Origin: Brienomyrus brachyistius
Lineage: Eukaryota > Chordata > Actinopteri > Osteoglossiformes > Mormyridae
Assembly: GCF_023856365.1 (NCBI RefSeq)
Contig: NC_064551.1
Location: 17,374,849 to 17,438,848 of the forward strand
Length of the DNA: 64,000 bases
Direction: 5' to 3'
This document shows positions 36,001-48,500 of the stretch, piece by piece. The notes beneath the pieces were generated by a model. The model saw only the letters and a list, made by a program, of their open reading frames with translations. It was not told where the DNA came from and did no database searches. Both the position numbers and the translations under genes were made by a program. The stretch's first letter is position 1; every line of letters begins with the position of its first letter.

Positions 36001-39000
36001 TCATGTGTGAAGCAAATTGTTTGTGCACATACTTAAAATGCAGCTGTATGCAGACTGAACCCCCAGCCCTACCTTAAGTTCTGTATTCTCGCGCTGTGAA
36101 GAGGATGCACTTTTCTCAGATTCTTTCAGTTTCTCCTCATTTTCAGTGATCTAAGGATGGACAGAATGAGATCTCGAGGTCACAACCAGTTCATCCCAAC
36201 CTGGGGTAGCTACCTGCCACAAGCTGCAACCTGCCTTCTGCTTCAGCTCTGAGATCCTGGACAGAGCTTCGTTCTTCTCATCAAACAGCAGCTTGATCCG
36301 GTCAGTGAGCTGCTTCTCAGTCACTGAGACAGAGGCAGAGTGTGTCAGCACATAGGAATGGACTTCACTGGTAAACAAGCTGCCCAGCCAACAAACCCAG
36401 TAGAGCAAAAAGGGGACACACACTTACATTGATATGTTCTGCTTTTGACCTGAAAAGGGGAAGAGGGTGATTACTTCAGCGTAAGTGGAAGTATTCAGGA
36501 AATTACTGCTTATCAAAGGAGAGGAATCTTCAAGCCGGTTAACGGTGCTAAAGAGACAAACGCTTACAGCAAGAACCGTCCTCCAGGCGAAGACCAGGAA
36601 AGTGAGGATTCCCACCATGACTGTAGCCAGGATCGGCTGCCAAGGAAGGCCGTGGAAGGTGGGGCCGGGCTGCCATTCCTCAGGCAGGCTGGCGATTATC
36701 TAAAAGAACAAGCGACCAAATAAACCGTCTGAAAGCATCCATCCTGTGAGCAGGAGCCCTCAAAAACATAATGCCAATACAAACCAAACTTCAGACATTT
36801 GGCTGTTCACAATGTCATTTGAGCTACTAAGTCCATAAAATCAACAACATCCATATTAAAATCCACTTACCAGTAAGTTTTAATATTCACACACAACTTT
36901 TGCCAGGAGACACCATACATTACAGTGTAGTACTTTCAGATCAGTCACTCTGTACACATTTAAAAGGGCCGGATGTAGCCGAAATGATTATATCTGAGAA
37001 GCAGCAGTGACTAAGTGATAGAAAGGACTACATTAACCAGAAACAAGCAAAGCACCAAGGTCACCTATTGCTGGCCTCATCTCTTCTATTTTACCTCTTA
37101 TCATGTTTCAGCTTTCAGCTGAGGCCAGCAGCCAGGCAGGCAGTCAGTCCTGCTTCTGTCACTATCCAGGCCAAGTTATTAAAGGTTAAACGTTCGACAT
37201 GTTCCTATTATCATGAAGATGAAATAAGTAATGATGCCTTATATATGTATATAAATGTGTGAGAGAGTGTGTGTGTGAGAGAGAGAGCACATCTGCACAC
37301 GTCACCTATGAATGTTAAAGCCCCCCGAGCGTGATTTTAAATGCATGTATGTCTATATATAATATACATACACACACACAAACACACAATGAGGAAGCGG
37401 CCGCGACAGGGGCACCGTTAGCCGTCCGTACTCCCGAGTAACCCGGCGCTACATCGTCACGGATCCCGACCCTTACTTACACCCGCCATCGCCTTCATCG
37501 CTAACACATGGCCGGCTGCGGCTTGTTCCAGTCCGGGGGCAGGTGAGGATATTGCCTCTTTTCCGTCCATCACGCCCGGGCACCGGGAGGCCGACTAGCT
37601 CCGTATAGCGGCGGAAATTTAATTCCTTCGCGCTGTAGTGTTAAACTCCGAGGACTCCGGAAGCTTTTTGAACACACCGGCGGTTTATACAAGTATAAAT
37701 AACTTAATACTAGCTAATGTCTGCGGGGAAAGACGCCCCGAGCCGGGCTGACAGCGGCAGGTATCGCTAAGCGCCAAAGGCTGTTTTCGATGCCAGCTGC
37801 TGCAGGCGGACTTCGGCCTCGCGCTGTTACACGTAACCTCTGGGAGGCGCCTGGCTGCCTGCGTCATCGGGAAGCGACGCATCGCCAAAGATCATTTTGA
37901 CAAGCATACGTACAGTTCAGTAATGGACTTCCTCAAATCCGACAAGTAATCTTGCTAAGCCAAAAATCGAGCTTCGTGATAAAGGCCCCAGGACAACGTT
38001 CCCACACAGAAGTGCTTCGAGTTTGCCATCACTATCATTTTGTTATTGAATGACAAAATATACAAGAGCCAGCAACCCGTAACTAAGCGACTGGAAGAAT
38101 GGAAAACAAACGTAGAGAAATAACCTATCTGCCCATCTAATTTATTCTTCTCTGCTGAATTTTACATTCGTTTTATTTAGTGTTATGTACTAAACGTTCA
38201 AAGTGGTGAGAGAAAAGTTACAATATAATTTCAAATGATATGGTGAAAATACCGGTAACTCAGAGATAACTTACCCTTTCGGCATAAGTGTCCAAATAAC
38301 CCTGAGCAAGAATCACAGTATTACCGAAGTCAAAAAAGTCAATTCCAAAAGCATGACTCCTTTCCTCTTCCTCATGATAATCGGAAGTACTGGGTGAATC
38401 CAGAGACCCTAAGGACACAGTGTTTGGGTGTTACTTTAAAAAATATCATATTATTAAAAAAAAAAAAAAAAAAAAGTAAAAAAAAAAAACAAAATACTAC
38501 CAAACTAAAATGATATCTTCCAAGAGCAATGTGGTACCTGAAGACGGGCTTTCAACATGAAACCCAAACCCCATATCTACTGGACTCTCCAAAATGGCTT
38601 GTGGGCCTCTTTGAATCTCTGCAGAATCTTCAAAAGCCCCTTGAATATCTTTGTTCTTGTTGAAGTGACCCCCATCCTCCTCAAAGCTCTTGTCTGAGCT
38701 GCTGTCAAGGCTGCCATCCAAGGATTCACTCACATGCCCATCCTCAGGCTCATTTTCTCTTTCTGCACTCCTAGTACTTGTAGTGACGTTTTCAATTGTG
38801 TCTTTTACAGCTTCTGGAATTTCCTCTTCACCTGTAATACGTTAAATATGTATTATAGGTATAAATGTTATTACATAATCCAAATCTGGCACATTGTAAA
38901 TAATGCAGAAAATACAACAATTGATTTTGCTGTACATGTTGTTAAACATGTGTACCAGAAGATATAGAAAACAATGCAGCATCTTACCTGAATCCAAGTC

Positions 39001-42000
39001 AATGCGTTCATCAGATGCTAAAGGAGTACTGTCACTGACTGTCGAGTACTTCTGCCGAAGCTGAAAGGCCAGCTCTTGGAAATTATCCAAGATCGCAGCC
39101 TCTTCGTCAAACGTATTTCCGTCTACCTGGTGTTGGTCGGCACTCTTCTGCTCCTGAGCATCCAACATCCTTTCGATTTCATCCAAAATAGATGTCTCTG
39201 AGGCTTCCAAGATGTCTTCTAGTGACTTTTCAATTTCTTCACTGGTGCCTGCTTGTGACAGCCTGGTTGCCCTCAGTTCCTGCTCCAGGTCAATGAACAT
39301 AGCTTCCACATGGAGAAGATTTTGGGGGCCTAGGTGTCTGTAAAGCCACTCGAGATCTTTGTTCTCGAAGTGATTTCTGAGAAGAAAAAGCTGTTGTACA
39401 CATGCATCGTATTTAATCTCAGTCTCTAAAACTATTTCAGAGTCCACATGTTTATGTTCACCTTCAGACTCAGATAACACATTAATTTGATCAAACTCTG
39501 AAGATGTAAATTCTATCTTTTTTTCAATGTTAATATCCTCAGGTGCATCGGAAACCTGGCTGGATTTGTTTTCCATATCTGTTCCAGCTATAGCTTCCAC
39601 ATCTCTGGCTGCCATATCTGTTCCAGCTATAGCTTCCACATCTCTGGCTGCCATATCTGTTCCAGCTATAGCTTCCACATCTCTGGCTGCCAAAGACTCC
39701 TCTAGGTTCTGAACATCTGGCCTGGTGTAGATTTCCACACGTTCTTGTTCATTCTCTCTCTGCAGACTGTCAGGATTCTGATCATTTGAATCGTCTTCTT
39801 TGGATGCCAGGTCATGTTCTTTGGTTGCTAATTCTTCTTTGGATGCTTTGGACAACAGAGCATTTTCATCTTCAAGTAACATTACTTCTTGGTCTCCTTC
39901 TTCCAAATCTAAATGAACTGACACATCATGGTTATCTATTTCTGCTTCTTTTTTGGACAGATTTTCTTTTTCCAATGTTTGTTTAAACAAATCCATGATC
40001 TCCTCCTTCACTCTGTCCACCTGTGCCGTCACCGCCATGTCAGGGGCAGTATCTCTACTCGCCTCAAATGCATTTTTATATGTATTTTCCAAGGATTTGA
40101 CATCTGGAAATGCAGACGGTTCAACAGCAGTGACCTCAAGTGTCACATTTTCTTCCTTTGACGTGTCAATATATTCTTGGGTGTCATTGGATGTCTCACC
40201 TGTTTCAGCTTCAAAGGTTCCATGTTCGTCACTAAGCTCACTGAGTGAGTGCTCGGTAACTTTTTCAATTGAGACATCTTCAAAAATATCTAAAGATTCT
40301 TTGTTTTCTGCATCAACTGTTGATAATTCAGACTTAATAGTTCTATTGTCATTTTCAAGCCCTTTTAGCTCACTTTCATCTGATACATCTTCACCTGTTT
40401 TTCCATCAGGTAAAGGTTCAGGTAAATCACTATCAGACAAATTATTCACATCATTATCATTAGATCCTGCATTTTCCTCAAAAATGGCACCTTTGGCTTC
40501 TCCCTCACTATGCGCCATTTCCTTGGGCTCTTGGTGAGAATCAGAGTCGAATAGTGGTGCATGTTGTTCCTCTCTGCTATCTGGTGTTTCAGGCACAGAT
40601 TTGTGAGATTCCTCGACTTCCACATCTTCTTCAACCTCCTGTTCTAAACTTGTGATCTGATTCGTACTTTCATCACCACTGACAATGGCAAAATCGGTAT
40701 CTCCCAATGATGTTGACATCCTCTCATCTTTGACGTCACTCTTCTGATTTTCAGATTGATCTGTGTTAAAGTCGTTGTCCTCCTCTAAATGAGAACCTTG
40801 CAAAATGTTCCTATCAGTACGAGATGTCTTATCCTCAGTAACGGCGAGTAATGGTATTTTCTCTGAATTATCAGCATCATCTAGTTGGTCTTCAGATTCC
40901 TTGTTTTCTTGTTCATCATAATTAGGGGTGACGTGCCAAGTGTCTTCATCATCTGATGTAACAGCATCAAATGTTGACCCAAATGTTGTTTTCAATTCAG
41001 GAACTATTTTTCCCTCTGAAAAATGACTTTCCATTTCAATATTAATATCAGCTGTAGTTAAAGACTGATCTTGAACCTCTGGAGGTGCAAATATGGTTTT
41101 ATTTTCCACTGGATTAACACTGTCTAGGACAGAAGATCCCACTGACTGATCTTCATGTAGACCATTGCTGGTGCCTTCATCTTGAGCCCCAGTCTGTCTC
41201 TCATGATCTAGTTCATTAGCTTCTAAGTTTTCTGCTGGCATTTCTATTAATAAATTAGAAGAAACTTCAGGAGACAAATCACCAAGATATTTCTCTTCTG
41301 TGATATCTTCAGCAATCCTCTCGCTTTCAAAGTTCTCGATTGGGCTATCATTTAAAGATTGAGAGTCTGTATCAGATGTGTGGTCCTGGTCTACAGGCAA
41401 GGATTCCACGGGTGCCTGTTCCCTGCTACCCGAGTGGATTTCCTCATCTTTGGCTGGATCCACATCATTTGATGCTTTCTCGGCAGAATTTTCACTTTCG
41501 GTTGGCAACATCACTGCCGCCAACAGAGAATCTACATCATAATCTTTAAATGTGTTGAATCCCGTATCAAAACATACGAAATCTGTTTCCTGCGTATAGA
41601 AAATACATGTTAATTACACTCTAATGTCTTCCACTTTATCAAGAAGAAATCTAGCATAAATGTAAATGCAACTGATCTGTTTAGCAGACTCTTTCATCCA
41701 AAGCTATGTATAAATGAGACAGACAATTCATTATAAGCATACAGCTGTTAAATAGCCATGTTAGCGGTAAATTCCAAAGCAAGTCATCAGAGGTAGGACT
41801 ATACAGTATGTTAGAAAACATTATACAAACCCTAACCTCAGAAAAGCAACACCAAGCTATACAATACCATGAGGACTATACTTGAGTATCAGCCTTGAAT
41901 CACTGTACAATCATGTGGAAATAAAGTTTCCTTCTAAACTATGGACATACAGCATACAGACAACTTACTTCTGCAGTAACTTCCACCTCCTTCTCTGTGT

Positions 42001-43415
42001 ATATGTGATTAACTGTGAGCAGATCCTTTGGGAAGTAACCAAATGCACTTCCAACCTAGAAACATTTGTGAGGAAAAAAAATGTTTTCTGTCTTTTTCCT
42101 TGAAGCAGGTTATCATGGTCTGTTATTAATTCGATGTAAACACATACAAGGACAACTCTACTCACTGTGATCTGGACTTCATGTTCAAATTAAGGCAAAA
42201 CACTATTTATTCATGCCATGCAAGACATAAATACAATGTACTAACTTTAAACAGACAAAGTTACATAAGTTGTATTTGTTCTACTCACCTGTATCGTCCA
42301 CCCTTTTGTATATTGATTAATTTTAACTCATACTTACACTTCCAGCCCAAAGATCGCTCCTTTTCCCGGCGAGTTTATAATACACGTATACAGTCTCTCC
42401 CTTTTTAAAGGGCAGGAACCGACAATCCGGTCCGGTAAAATCTTGCGCGGCTTTTCCTCGACACAACAACACTGTAGGGAATTAAATTAATCAGTTATTC
42501 GACTGCCGCCTCCCGCAGTCACACAGTTTCAAGACTTATCCCGTTATTTCTTAGCCATTTACTCTTGTTTTATCAATGCATTAGATGTTATGCAATATAA
42601 AGGCCAATCCTTTTGAGATACACAGTAGAAATTCTTGCGCATATAATTGTTTAGTTAACTATATTCTCACATATAGTGGCTATCCCGATAATGAAAGAAA
42701 TTGTATCATGCTGTCAGTAGTTAAACGGCACTTTTTGTAACCTTAGTTTGAAGGTAATGAAGTGATCGGTATTGCCCGAGACGTTCAATCAAATGTGATC
42801 CAAGAAAGTGCATGAAATTAGATCTTCGTGGCAGGAAGGTACCCTAAATGACTGTAACAGAATACACCTCTTACATAACAGAGCTATAATATTATATGTA
42901 GGATTGGGATACTGCGGCGAAGGTAAAGAACAGCCCGGGCCAGCTGGCACATGCAACCTTTTGGATCAGGGGTTCACTTTAGATCAGGAACGGACCAAAT
43001 TCGCAAACCGGATGGGAGAAAGGGGGGGGGGGGCTTTGCCATCCGAGATGGCTCGGATCTGTGCGTTTACTACGCATTAACTCCACGTTTGTTGCATGTT
43101 TACAGCGTGTCGCGCTTCCCGCATCTCGCCCACACCGCACTTCCTTCTTGATCAGCCCGGCCGCCTTGTGTCCGCAGCCCGGCCGCATTGTGTCCGCACC
43201 CCGCCGCTGATCACAGCAATAACGACGTAGGCACCGGGCAGCGCTGCTGGAGCGCCGGCGCACGGCCGATTCCAAAGTTCACCCGTCCGGAAACACTTAC
43301 TGCTACATTCCTCGTCGGCGCACCGTTTGAAGTCCGAAAACCTCCTATCTGCGGCTGCGGCAGTCGCGCATAGGAGCAAAAGCTGCAGGAATCCGGGAAA
43401 GCCGGAGAGAGCCAT
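30071..43415 (-). CDS. mia3: Mia3/TANGO1, ER exit site cargo receptor (long isoform)
   Basis: I place 27 coding exons: 43301-43415, 42338-42471, 41969-42055, 38988-41589, 38538-38831, 38275-38408, 36568-36699, 36428-36449, 36235-36323, 36073-36150, 35221-35331, 35056-35127, 34873-34977, 34571-34693, 34340-34442, 34204-34259, 33870-33960, 33305-33443, 33051-33213, 32918-32953, 32767-32834, 32349-32446, 32153-32267, 31589-31623, 31096-31143, 30463-30699, 30071-30366. About 1860 residues; human has 1907. In order: signal peptide ([20 protein letters not shown]), MIA SH3-like domain ([26 protein letters not shown]), a long acidic lumenal exon, a transmembrane exon ([20 protein letters not shown]), coiled coils, and a proline-rich Sec23-binding tail ending TPQSGP. 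TANGO1 recruits procollagen in the ER lumen and organises COPII. Exons 31096-31143 and 31589-31623 are the least certain. Two frameshifts lie in tail exons. Confidence 0.95.
30463..30699 (-). pseudogene. mia3: mia3 proline-rich exon with 1-base deficit in a C run
   Basis: Reading from the acceptor gives [20 protein letters not shown] and then [12 protein letters not shown] followed by TGA. With one extra C near 30592-30596 the frame continues [19 protein letters not shown] and ends PLSPFG in exactly the phase required by the last exon ([11 protein letters not shown]). The last exon is intact, so the defect is local and homopolymer-associated. Confidence 0.7.
32153..32267 (-). pseudogene. mia3: mia3 proline-rich exon with 1-base excess in a C run
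   Basis: The exon opens in frame as [18 protein letters not shown], matching the family [11 protein letters not shown] segment, then meets TGA. Dropping one base in the run of seven C (near 32204-32210) restores [17 protein letters not shown] and the phase needed by the following exon. An assembly error in a homopolymer is more likely than a real break. The entry marks the defect, not a separate gene. Confidence 0.7.
32446..32506. repeat. 19-bp tandem repeat x3 in a mia3 intron
   Basis: The unit GGGGACAGGTCACATCACG occurs three times in direct succession, immediately upstream (on the coding strand) of the acceptor of the exon at 32349-32446. Confidence 0.9.
34446..34476. repeat. Poly(G)/poly(C) tract next to a mia3 splice acceptor
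   Basis: A near-uninterrupted run of about 30 G on the plus strand. On the coding strand this is a C tract directly preceding ACCAG, so it forms the polypyrimidine tract of the acceptor for the exon 34340-34442. Confidence 0.95.
36233..36235 (-). other. Inferred GC-AG intron donor in mia3
   Basis: The exon 36235-36323 ends CTGAAGCAGAAG and is followed by GCAGGT rather than GT. Using this GC donor keeps phase 0 to the next exon ([14 protein letters not shown]). The nearest GT downstream (after GCAG) would shift the frame into a TGA within the next exon. GC-AG introns are a known minor class of U2 introns. Confidence 0.65.
37481..37570 (-). CDS. mia3: Alternative first exon of mia3 (TANGO1-short type)
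   Basis: Inside the intron before the transmembrane exon there is a CpG-rich block (about 37385-37660). On the minus strand an ATG opens 30 codons, [20 protein letters not shown] then [10 protein letters not shown], ending at a strong donor GGT followed by GTAAGTAAGG. Its phase 0 end matches the phase 0 start of the exon at 36568-36699 ([15 protein letters not shown]). The product would lack the signal peptide, MIA domain and lumenal region but keep the membrane segment, coiled coils and Sec23-binding tail. This is the layout of mammalian TANGO1-short and of cTAGE5. Transcription itself is not shown by sequence. Confidence 0.75.
37571..37720 (-). promoter_or_regulatory. Internal CpG-rich promoter of mia3 short isoform
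   Basis: The sequence just upstream of the alternative first exon is GC-rich with many CpG, in contrast to the AT-rich introns around it. No TATA box is evident. It fits a CpG-island type promoter. Confidence 0.5.
38460..38490. repeat. A-rich tract in a mia3 intron
   Basis: A run of about 17 A, then GT and a second run of about 10 A on the plus strand; on the coding strand a T-rich tract. Confidence 0.9.
39574..39690 (-). repeat. Three in-frame 39-bp repeats in the mia3 lumenal exon
   Basis: Three identical 39-base units (start points 39574, 39613, 39652) encode [13 protein letters not shown] three times in the acidic lumenal part of TANGO1. Because 39 is a multiple of three, the frame is preserved. 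The nucleotide identity indicates a recent expansion or a length-variable coding minisatellite. Confidence 0.95.
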
Positions 43416-43600
43416 GCTGGCACGCCGATCCTGGGCTCGCTGCTGGCCGAGCATGTGCAGTGGCGGCCCGACACGTCAGCAAATCCGCAGGCTGCACGGC
43501 ACAGCGCAACCGGGGAGATGCAGGATGTTCCTGGAGGATGTTGACCGCCGGAGTCGGGTTACAAGAACCCGATCCAGCAGGGAGGGTTCGCCCACGCCCA
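43416..43600 (-). promoter_or_regulatory. mia3 main promoter / 5' UTR region
   Basis: CpG-rich sequence surrounds and precedes the start codon at 43413-43415 (context GAGAGCC-ATG-GC). An upstream in-frame ATG at 43452-43454 exists, but the downstream one gives a proper signal peptide and was chosen. Confidence 0.5.
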
Positions 43601-43699
43601 ACGCAGTTGCTTTTTCCTGCGTGAAACTCACGCACTTAATCCCATCACGTTTTCAAACTTCTCACAGTGCCAAAATGTATTTAACATCATCAGTAGTAG

Positions 43700-45530
43700 G
43701 TATATAAAGTTATTAAACTATTACTATTGTTGTGAATAATTTAAAATACAAAACATTGACGTTTCGTTCTACGAAAGATTCGTTTACCAGCGACTGAAGT
43801 GTAAACTAACCACACCTTGTCAGCAAGTTATGTCACGCCTATTTTTTATTTATATATGCATTTATTTTTTTAAGCCTATTGAATTACGGGTCTAAGTAAA
43901 TGCGCGTATATTTTGGTTTTATTTATGTAGGCAGATTTTGGTTTTTTCACCTCAGGCATGTGAAGGAAAGAATTTTATTTTGGGAGAGGAGTTTACTTAC
44001 TTTGTAAATGATTAAGTAGTTGGGACAGAATAAATTTAAATATGTTAAAGCAAAATATATTCCGGTCTTTCAGGTAACATCGAATGGGAGTGCCGGGTCT
44101 TTTTTAAAGTAATTAATAAAGCCTAACCCTATTAAGGCATTTTTGTATTGCGTAGGCTGGCTCTCCCCTCTCGCAAACGCCCGCCCCCTAGCGGCGGGGT
44201 CCGTATCGCCTTTGGGTTTAACACCGGAACTTGCGACACATGTCCGTCTTGTATCTGGGAGGAACATAGGAAAATTTATTGCATTTCTTCACGGGTCACC
44301 ACCTTCAGAAGCTGGGTGGAGATAGTTCACGCAGGATATACTTATTTCACTGAAATCCGGCAGCAAATAGCTCATACAAACAACTATATTTTAGCTATTA
44401 GGGGCATGCAGTCTTCTTCTGCTTCTGCTTAAATCCACCATAGTTCGTGCCAGCAGGCGGTGTGGTGTATGTTAACTATATAAATAAATATATTATTAAA
44501 TATATATTTACTAACATAATACTTAATAATGTGCATACAAGTGTGTGTGTGTGTATATATATATTGAAGTATATATTAAATACCCTACAAACAAATCGTT
44601 GTGGATTAGAACATTTGGACAACTGGCAAGTTCGCGCGAGTCGATAAAAAAGCATATAATCAAAGGTCTTATAATCAATGATTCTAACAGAAAAATATAT
44701 GCCGCATGCGGCACCTTAAAATTCACAAGGTGATGTGGGGAAATCAGCCATAAACATTGTCGGTAAAATTGTTCTGGTATTCTGAAAGCATGTAGTGCGT
44801 TTCATTATTTTCCACAGGAACAACAACAGCAATTACATTTGCGACGCTGACATGTAAATACAGTTAGCACATACAGATGAGGGTGCGGGTGTTCCATAAC
44901 GCATGACAGTGAACGTGAGGATCTGGCCAGATAGCTAACAGACATGTTTAATCGGACAGTTCGACCCTCCCCTGCGCTAGGGGGCATGATTACAAATGGC
45001 TGGAGATTTAAATGCTTTAAAGTCACTGAAGAAGAAAGCACCCCCCCCCCCCCCCCCCCAGAAAAAAACACCAGTCCATGCGTACTATGTTACGGTACCG
45101 CGTACGGAAACTTGCTGGGTGAGTTTAGCGTTTGTTTTTGGCATACACATGCATATTTATTGGGTCTTGTCTACTGTAAGACATGCAGGTGTAAAATATG
45201 TGATTCAGCTGGATTTATGTTGAGTTAAACCTCGAAATGAAAACATCACAAATATGTTTTTCATCTTTAGACTGTTTGGTGGGCAGTATCATAAGTATGT
45301 CTGACTGCATACATTACGAGAAGCCGTTAATGTTATATGGAAAATAAATAAGCACATTGTAAAAACTTTATAGACGTTTTTAGTTGTCTGAATTAGAAAT
45401 TGCATTAAACTTAGTGTATGGTTCAGTGCATTATCATTTTCGCTGTTAATCAGACCATTCAGGGTCTTATTGCTCTTCTATCTATCTGAATAATTACATC
45501 AAATTGTAGCATAAATAACAAGCTAAATAA
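43700..45530. other. mia3-taf1a intergenic region
   Basis: No gene is recognised. A GC-richer patch near 44140-44250 could belong to the taf1a promoter. There is a TG/TA microsatellite at about 44539-44565 and a C-tract at about 45041-45059. Confidence 0.4.
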
Positions 45531-45558
45531 TCGTGTGGTCTTGATGCGTTACTCAGCC

Positions 45559-48500
45559 ATGGATGACATCAGTGCGGAATGGATGACGGCACCTGCGAGG
45601 GATTGCGGCAGTGATAATGGTGATGACGACGACGACGTGGAGGAGCAGGAGCCGATTCGGAAGAGGAGCAAAGGGCCGGACCTGCCTGTCCCAGCACCGT
45701 GGTATGGAGGTCTGTTAGAGGCTCTTCTGCTGTTCTCACCAGTCCCCCACCTTCCTCATTGATAGCTAGTATGCCATAAAGCTCCTGGCAAGTGCAATGG
45801 CCTCTCCCTCCCCCAGAGACATCCAAGGAGACTGGATTTCACCGAAGTGCCAGGCTTTGCCTGAATCAGATTCGGGAATGTCTGTTTGAGCACCGCTGGC
45901 AGGAGGCAGCAAAGTACCTGATCAGCTACTTCCAGACTCTGGAGGACACAAGCACACACAGGCAGCTGCTGGCCGCTGAGGTGAGGCACTCTGTGGGTGT
46001 CATGGAGGACACAAGCCTGAACCAGTTAGGTGCTGGTTCTAGTCCCAGAAGTGCTCTTACTGGTGGAAAAAAGTATTTACTGTAGGGCCACAGATGGATT
46101 ATTAGAGAAGACCCTTCTGTTGTACATTCCAGTAAAAGATCATTCTGGGAGTAGTTGGATAGCCACTGTTCAGGCTGAAAACATCTAAACACCAGAAAGT
46201 AAATTTATTTGTTGAAAAATCCAGCAGTATTTCAACGTAATTCTCTGCCCTAGTGCACCTTTGTAAAGTGGTGGAAAGTTGTGTTAATATATTAATTTCT
46301 CTTTATTAATTTAATTTATTAATTCATTCTATTCCAGATAATTTTTAGATTGGGCAGTGAGATTCTTCATCATCACCCAAACTCCAGACTTGAAGATGTC
46401 AATCGTTTTTTTGACCTAATGAAAAACACTGGAGTGAGAGGTTATCTGAAGGTAGGTTTCTGTTTAGCTGTACGCAGCCCAGGTTCTCTGTGACATTTAC
46501 CATAATGCATCCAGTCCGATGCTGGGGATACATAAAACAGAGTTACGTTTTTGAACGACCTGCTTTAACGACACTGATGATGTGTATTTGGGTGCATTGT
46601 TGCAGGTTCCGTGTGACCTTCATTCTGCCTGGTGACTTCTTGTGCGTGTTTGCAGGGTGTGGAGGCCTCAGTGGTTGTGGTTACTTGATTTTGTTTGTTT
46701 TTCCTGTTGCTGAGTGTTTCCCCCCCATAATGACTTATCCAGTGGTCTGTTGTAATGACATTTTACATTTCTTCCGATTTGTCTTCATCCTTTCTTCTTA
46801 TAGAGTGCCAGTCAAAAGTTTGGACACACCCACAGAAAGGTTTATTTACACTATTCTCTACATTTCAGAATGATTATAAAGACATCAAACCGTAAAATAA
46901 CATATATGGAATGTTGCACTAACTAAAAAGGTATTTTAAAAATAATTTAATGGGGCCAGCTCAATGGTTTGGGATTTAGAAGGTTGTTGGTTCAAATCCC
47001 TGGGTTGGCAGCATGATTTCACCATTGCCCCCCTGACCAAGGCCCTTAACCCAAATCACTCCAGGGACTGGCTGGCCCTACTGTCTCCTCTATGCTGGTT
47101 TCATGGGGTGGCCTCCTGGGATGGTTTTCCAGTTGCCCTGTAGGAGGTCCCACTTGTATGCTGAGCACTGATTGGTTGTTTTCCCCCTGGTCAAACCCCT
47201 CCAAAACAATTTCTACTGGCTATTGGTCAGGTGGCCAGGTCATGTAATGTGACATCTCTCTCCTTTGTAGGTGGCTTGGCGTGTCCACAGTACCAGACTC
47301 CTTGTAACTTGCTTCTCTGTTCTAGGTTTGTCTGGAACAGTCATTCCACCTGCTGCTGACTGGGAATTTTGATGATGCCGTGCGGCAGCTGACTACGGCG
47401 GAGAGCTGGCGGTATGGTAAACAGTCTGCTGCTCAGGGTGACAGGATGAAGCTCGTCCATGCCTATCGAGGCTTCCTAAGCTATCTCTCCTGGATCTCTA
47501 AGAAGGGTTCCACCTCCGAGGATGGTAAGTAGGGACCTGATATTATGTGTGTCTAGCTGTGTGTATTCTGCCCTCTAGTGGTGGATAGGGGCGGTTACTG
47601 TAGCAAATCTATATGGTAAATAAAACCTACTGTGGTGTCAGGTTAGTGTGATGTCACTGGTGCAAGGCAGTCAGGTAGTTATTGCCACGATAACATTCTT
47701 TAGGAAGATGCCATTTCTCAGTATTTTCTTTGATCTGCACTCCTCAGATGAGTTACTCCCCAGTACACTTGAGTTTTAAGGTCACCTCCATATTGGCTTT
47801 TCAGTTATCGCCATTCAGAAGAGAGAACCTGTTATATTTGCTATTATGTGAGAGGGTGGCATCCCTTCAGCAAAACTGAGCTGCTGCCTGTCTGTGCCAG
47901 ACGATGCCGATCTTTCCGCCACCCAGGAGATGCATACCTACTTCCGGCAAGCATGCATCAGTCTGCAGGAGATTCTGAAGCTGCCTGGAGTGTGGGATCC
48001 GTTTGTCGTCGGCTACGTTAATGTGAGTTACGCCGGAAGTGTGCATGTTAAGCTGGCAACATGGGGCTTAGCCGTGTCCTTTGATCGAGGTCTATAAAGG
48101 CACGTTTCTCAACATTGTGGATGACGGGCTGTCTGTACTGCTTTGGCAGATGCTGGAGTTTTACAGTGACCATGAGGGGGCGCTGCACGTGCTGAAGGAG
48201 TACGCGTATGACAACTCCTTCCCGCCAAACCCCAACGCTCACGTCTACCTCTACCGCTTCCTGAAGAGGCAGGGGGCCACAGAGAAGAAGCAGATCAGGG
48301 TCCTTAAGGTGTGTGTGGGGTGTCCTAGGCTCGCCCGTCCTTTGTTCACTTGTCACTGCTCTTTACCACAAACGGCGGTCTTATCCTCTCCCCAGATTCT
48401 GGGGGCTTTGGTTCCCAGCCATGAGCTGATGCTGGAGTTGTTTTCACTTCTCCTTCAGTCAGGTAAACCTCCTTTAAAATTTAAATTATTGATTTAAATA

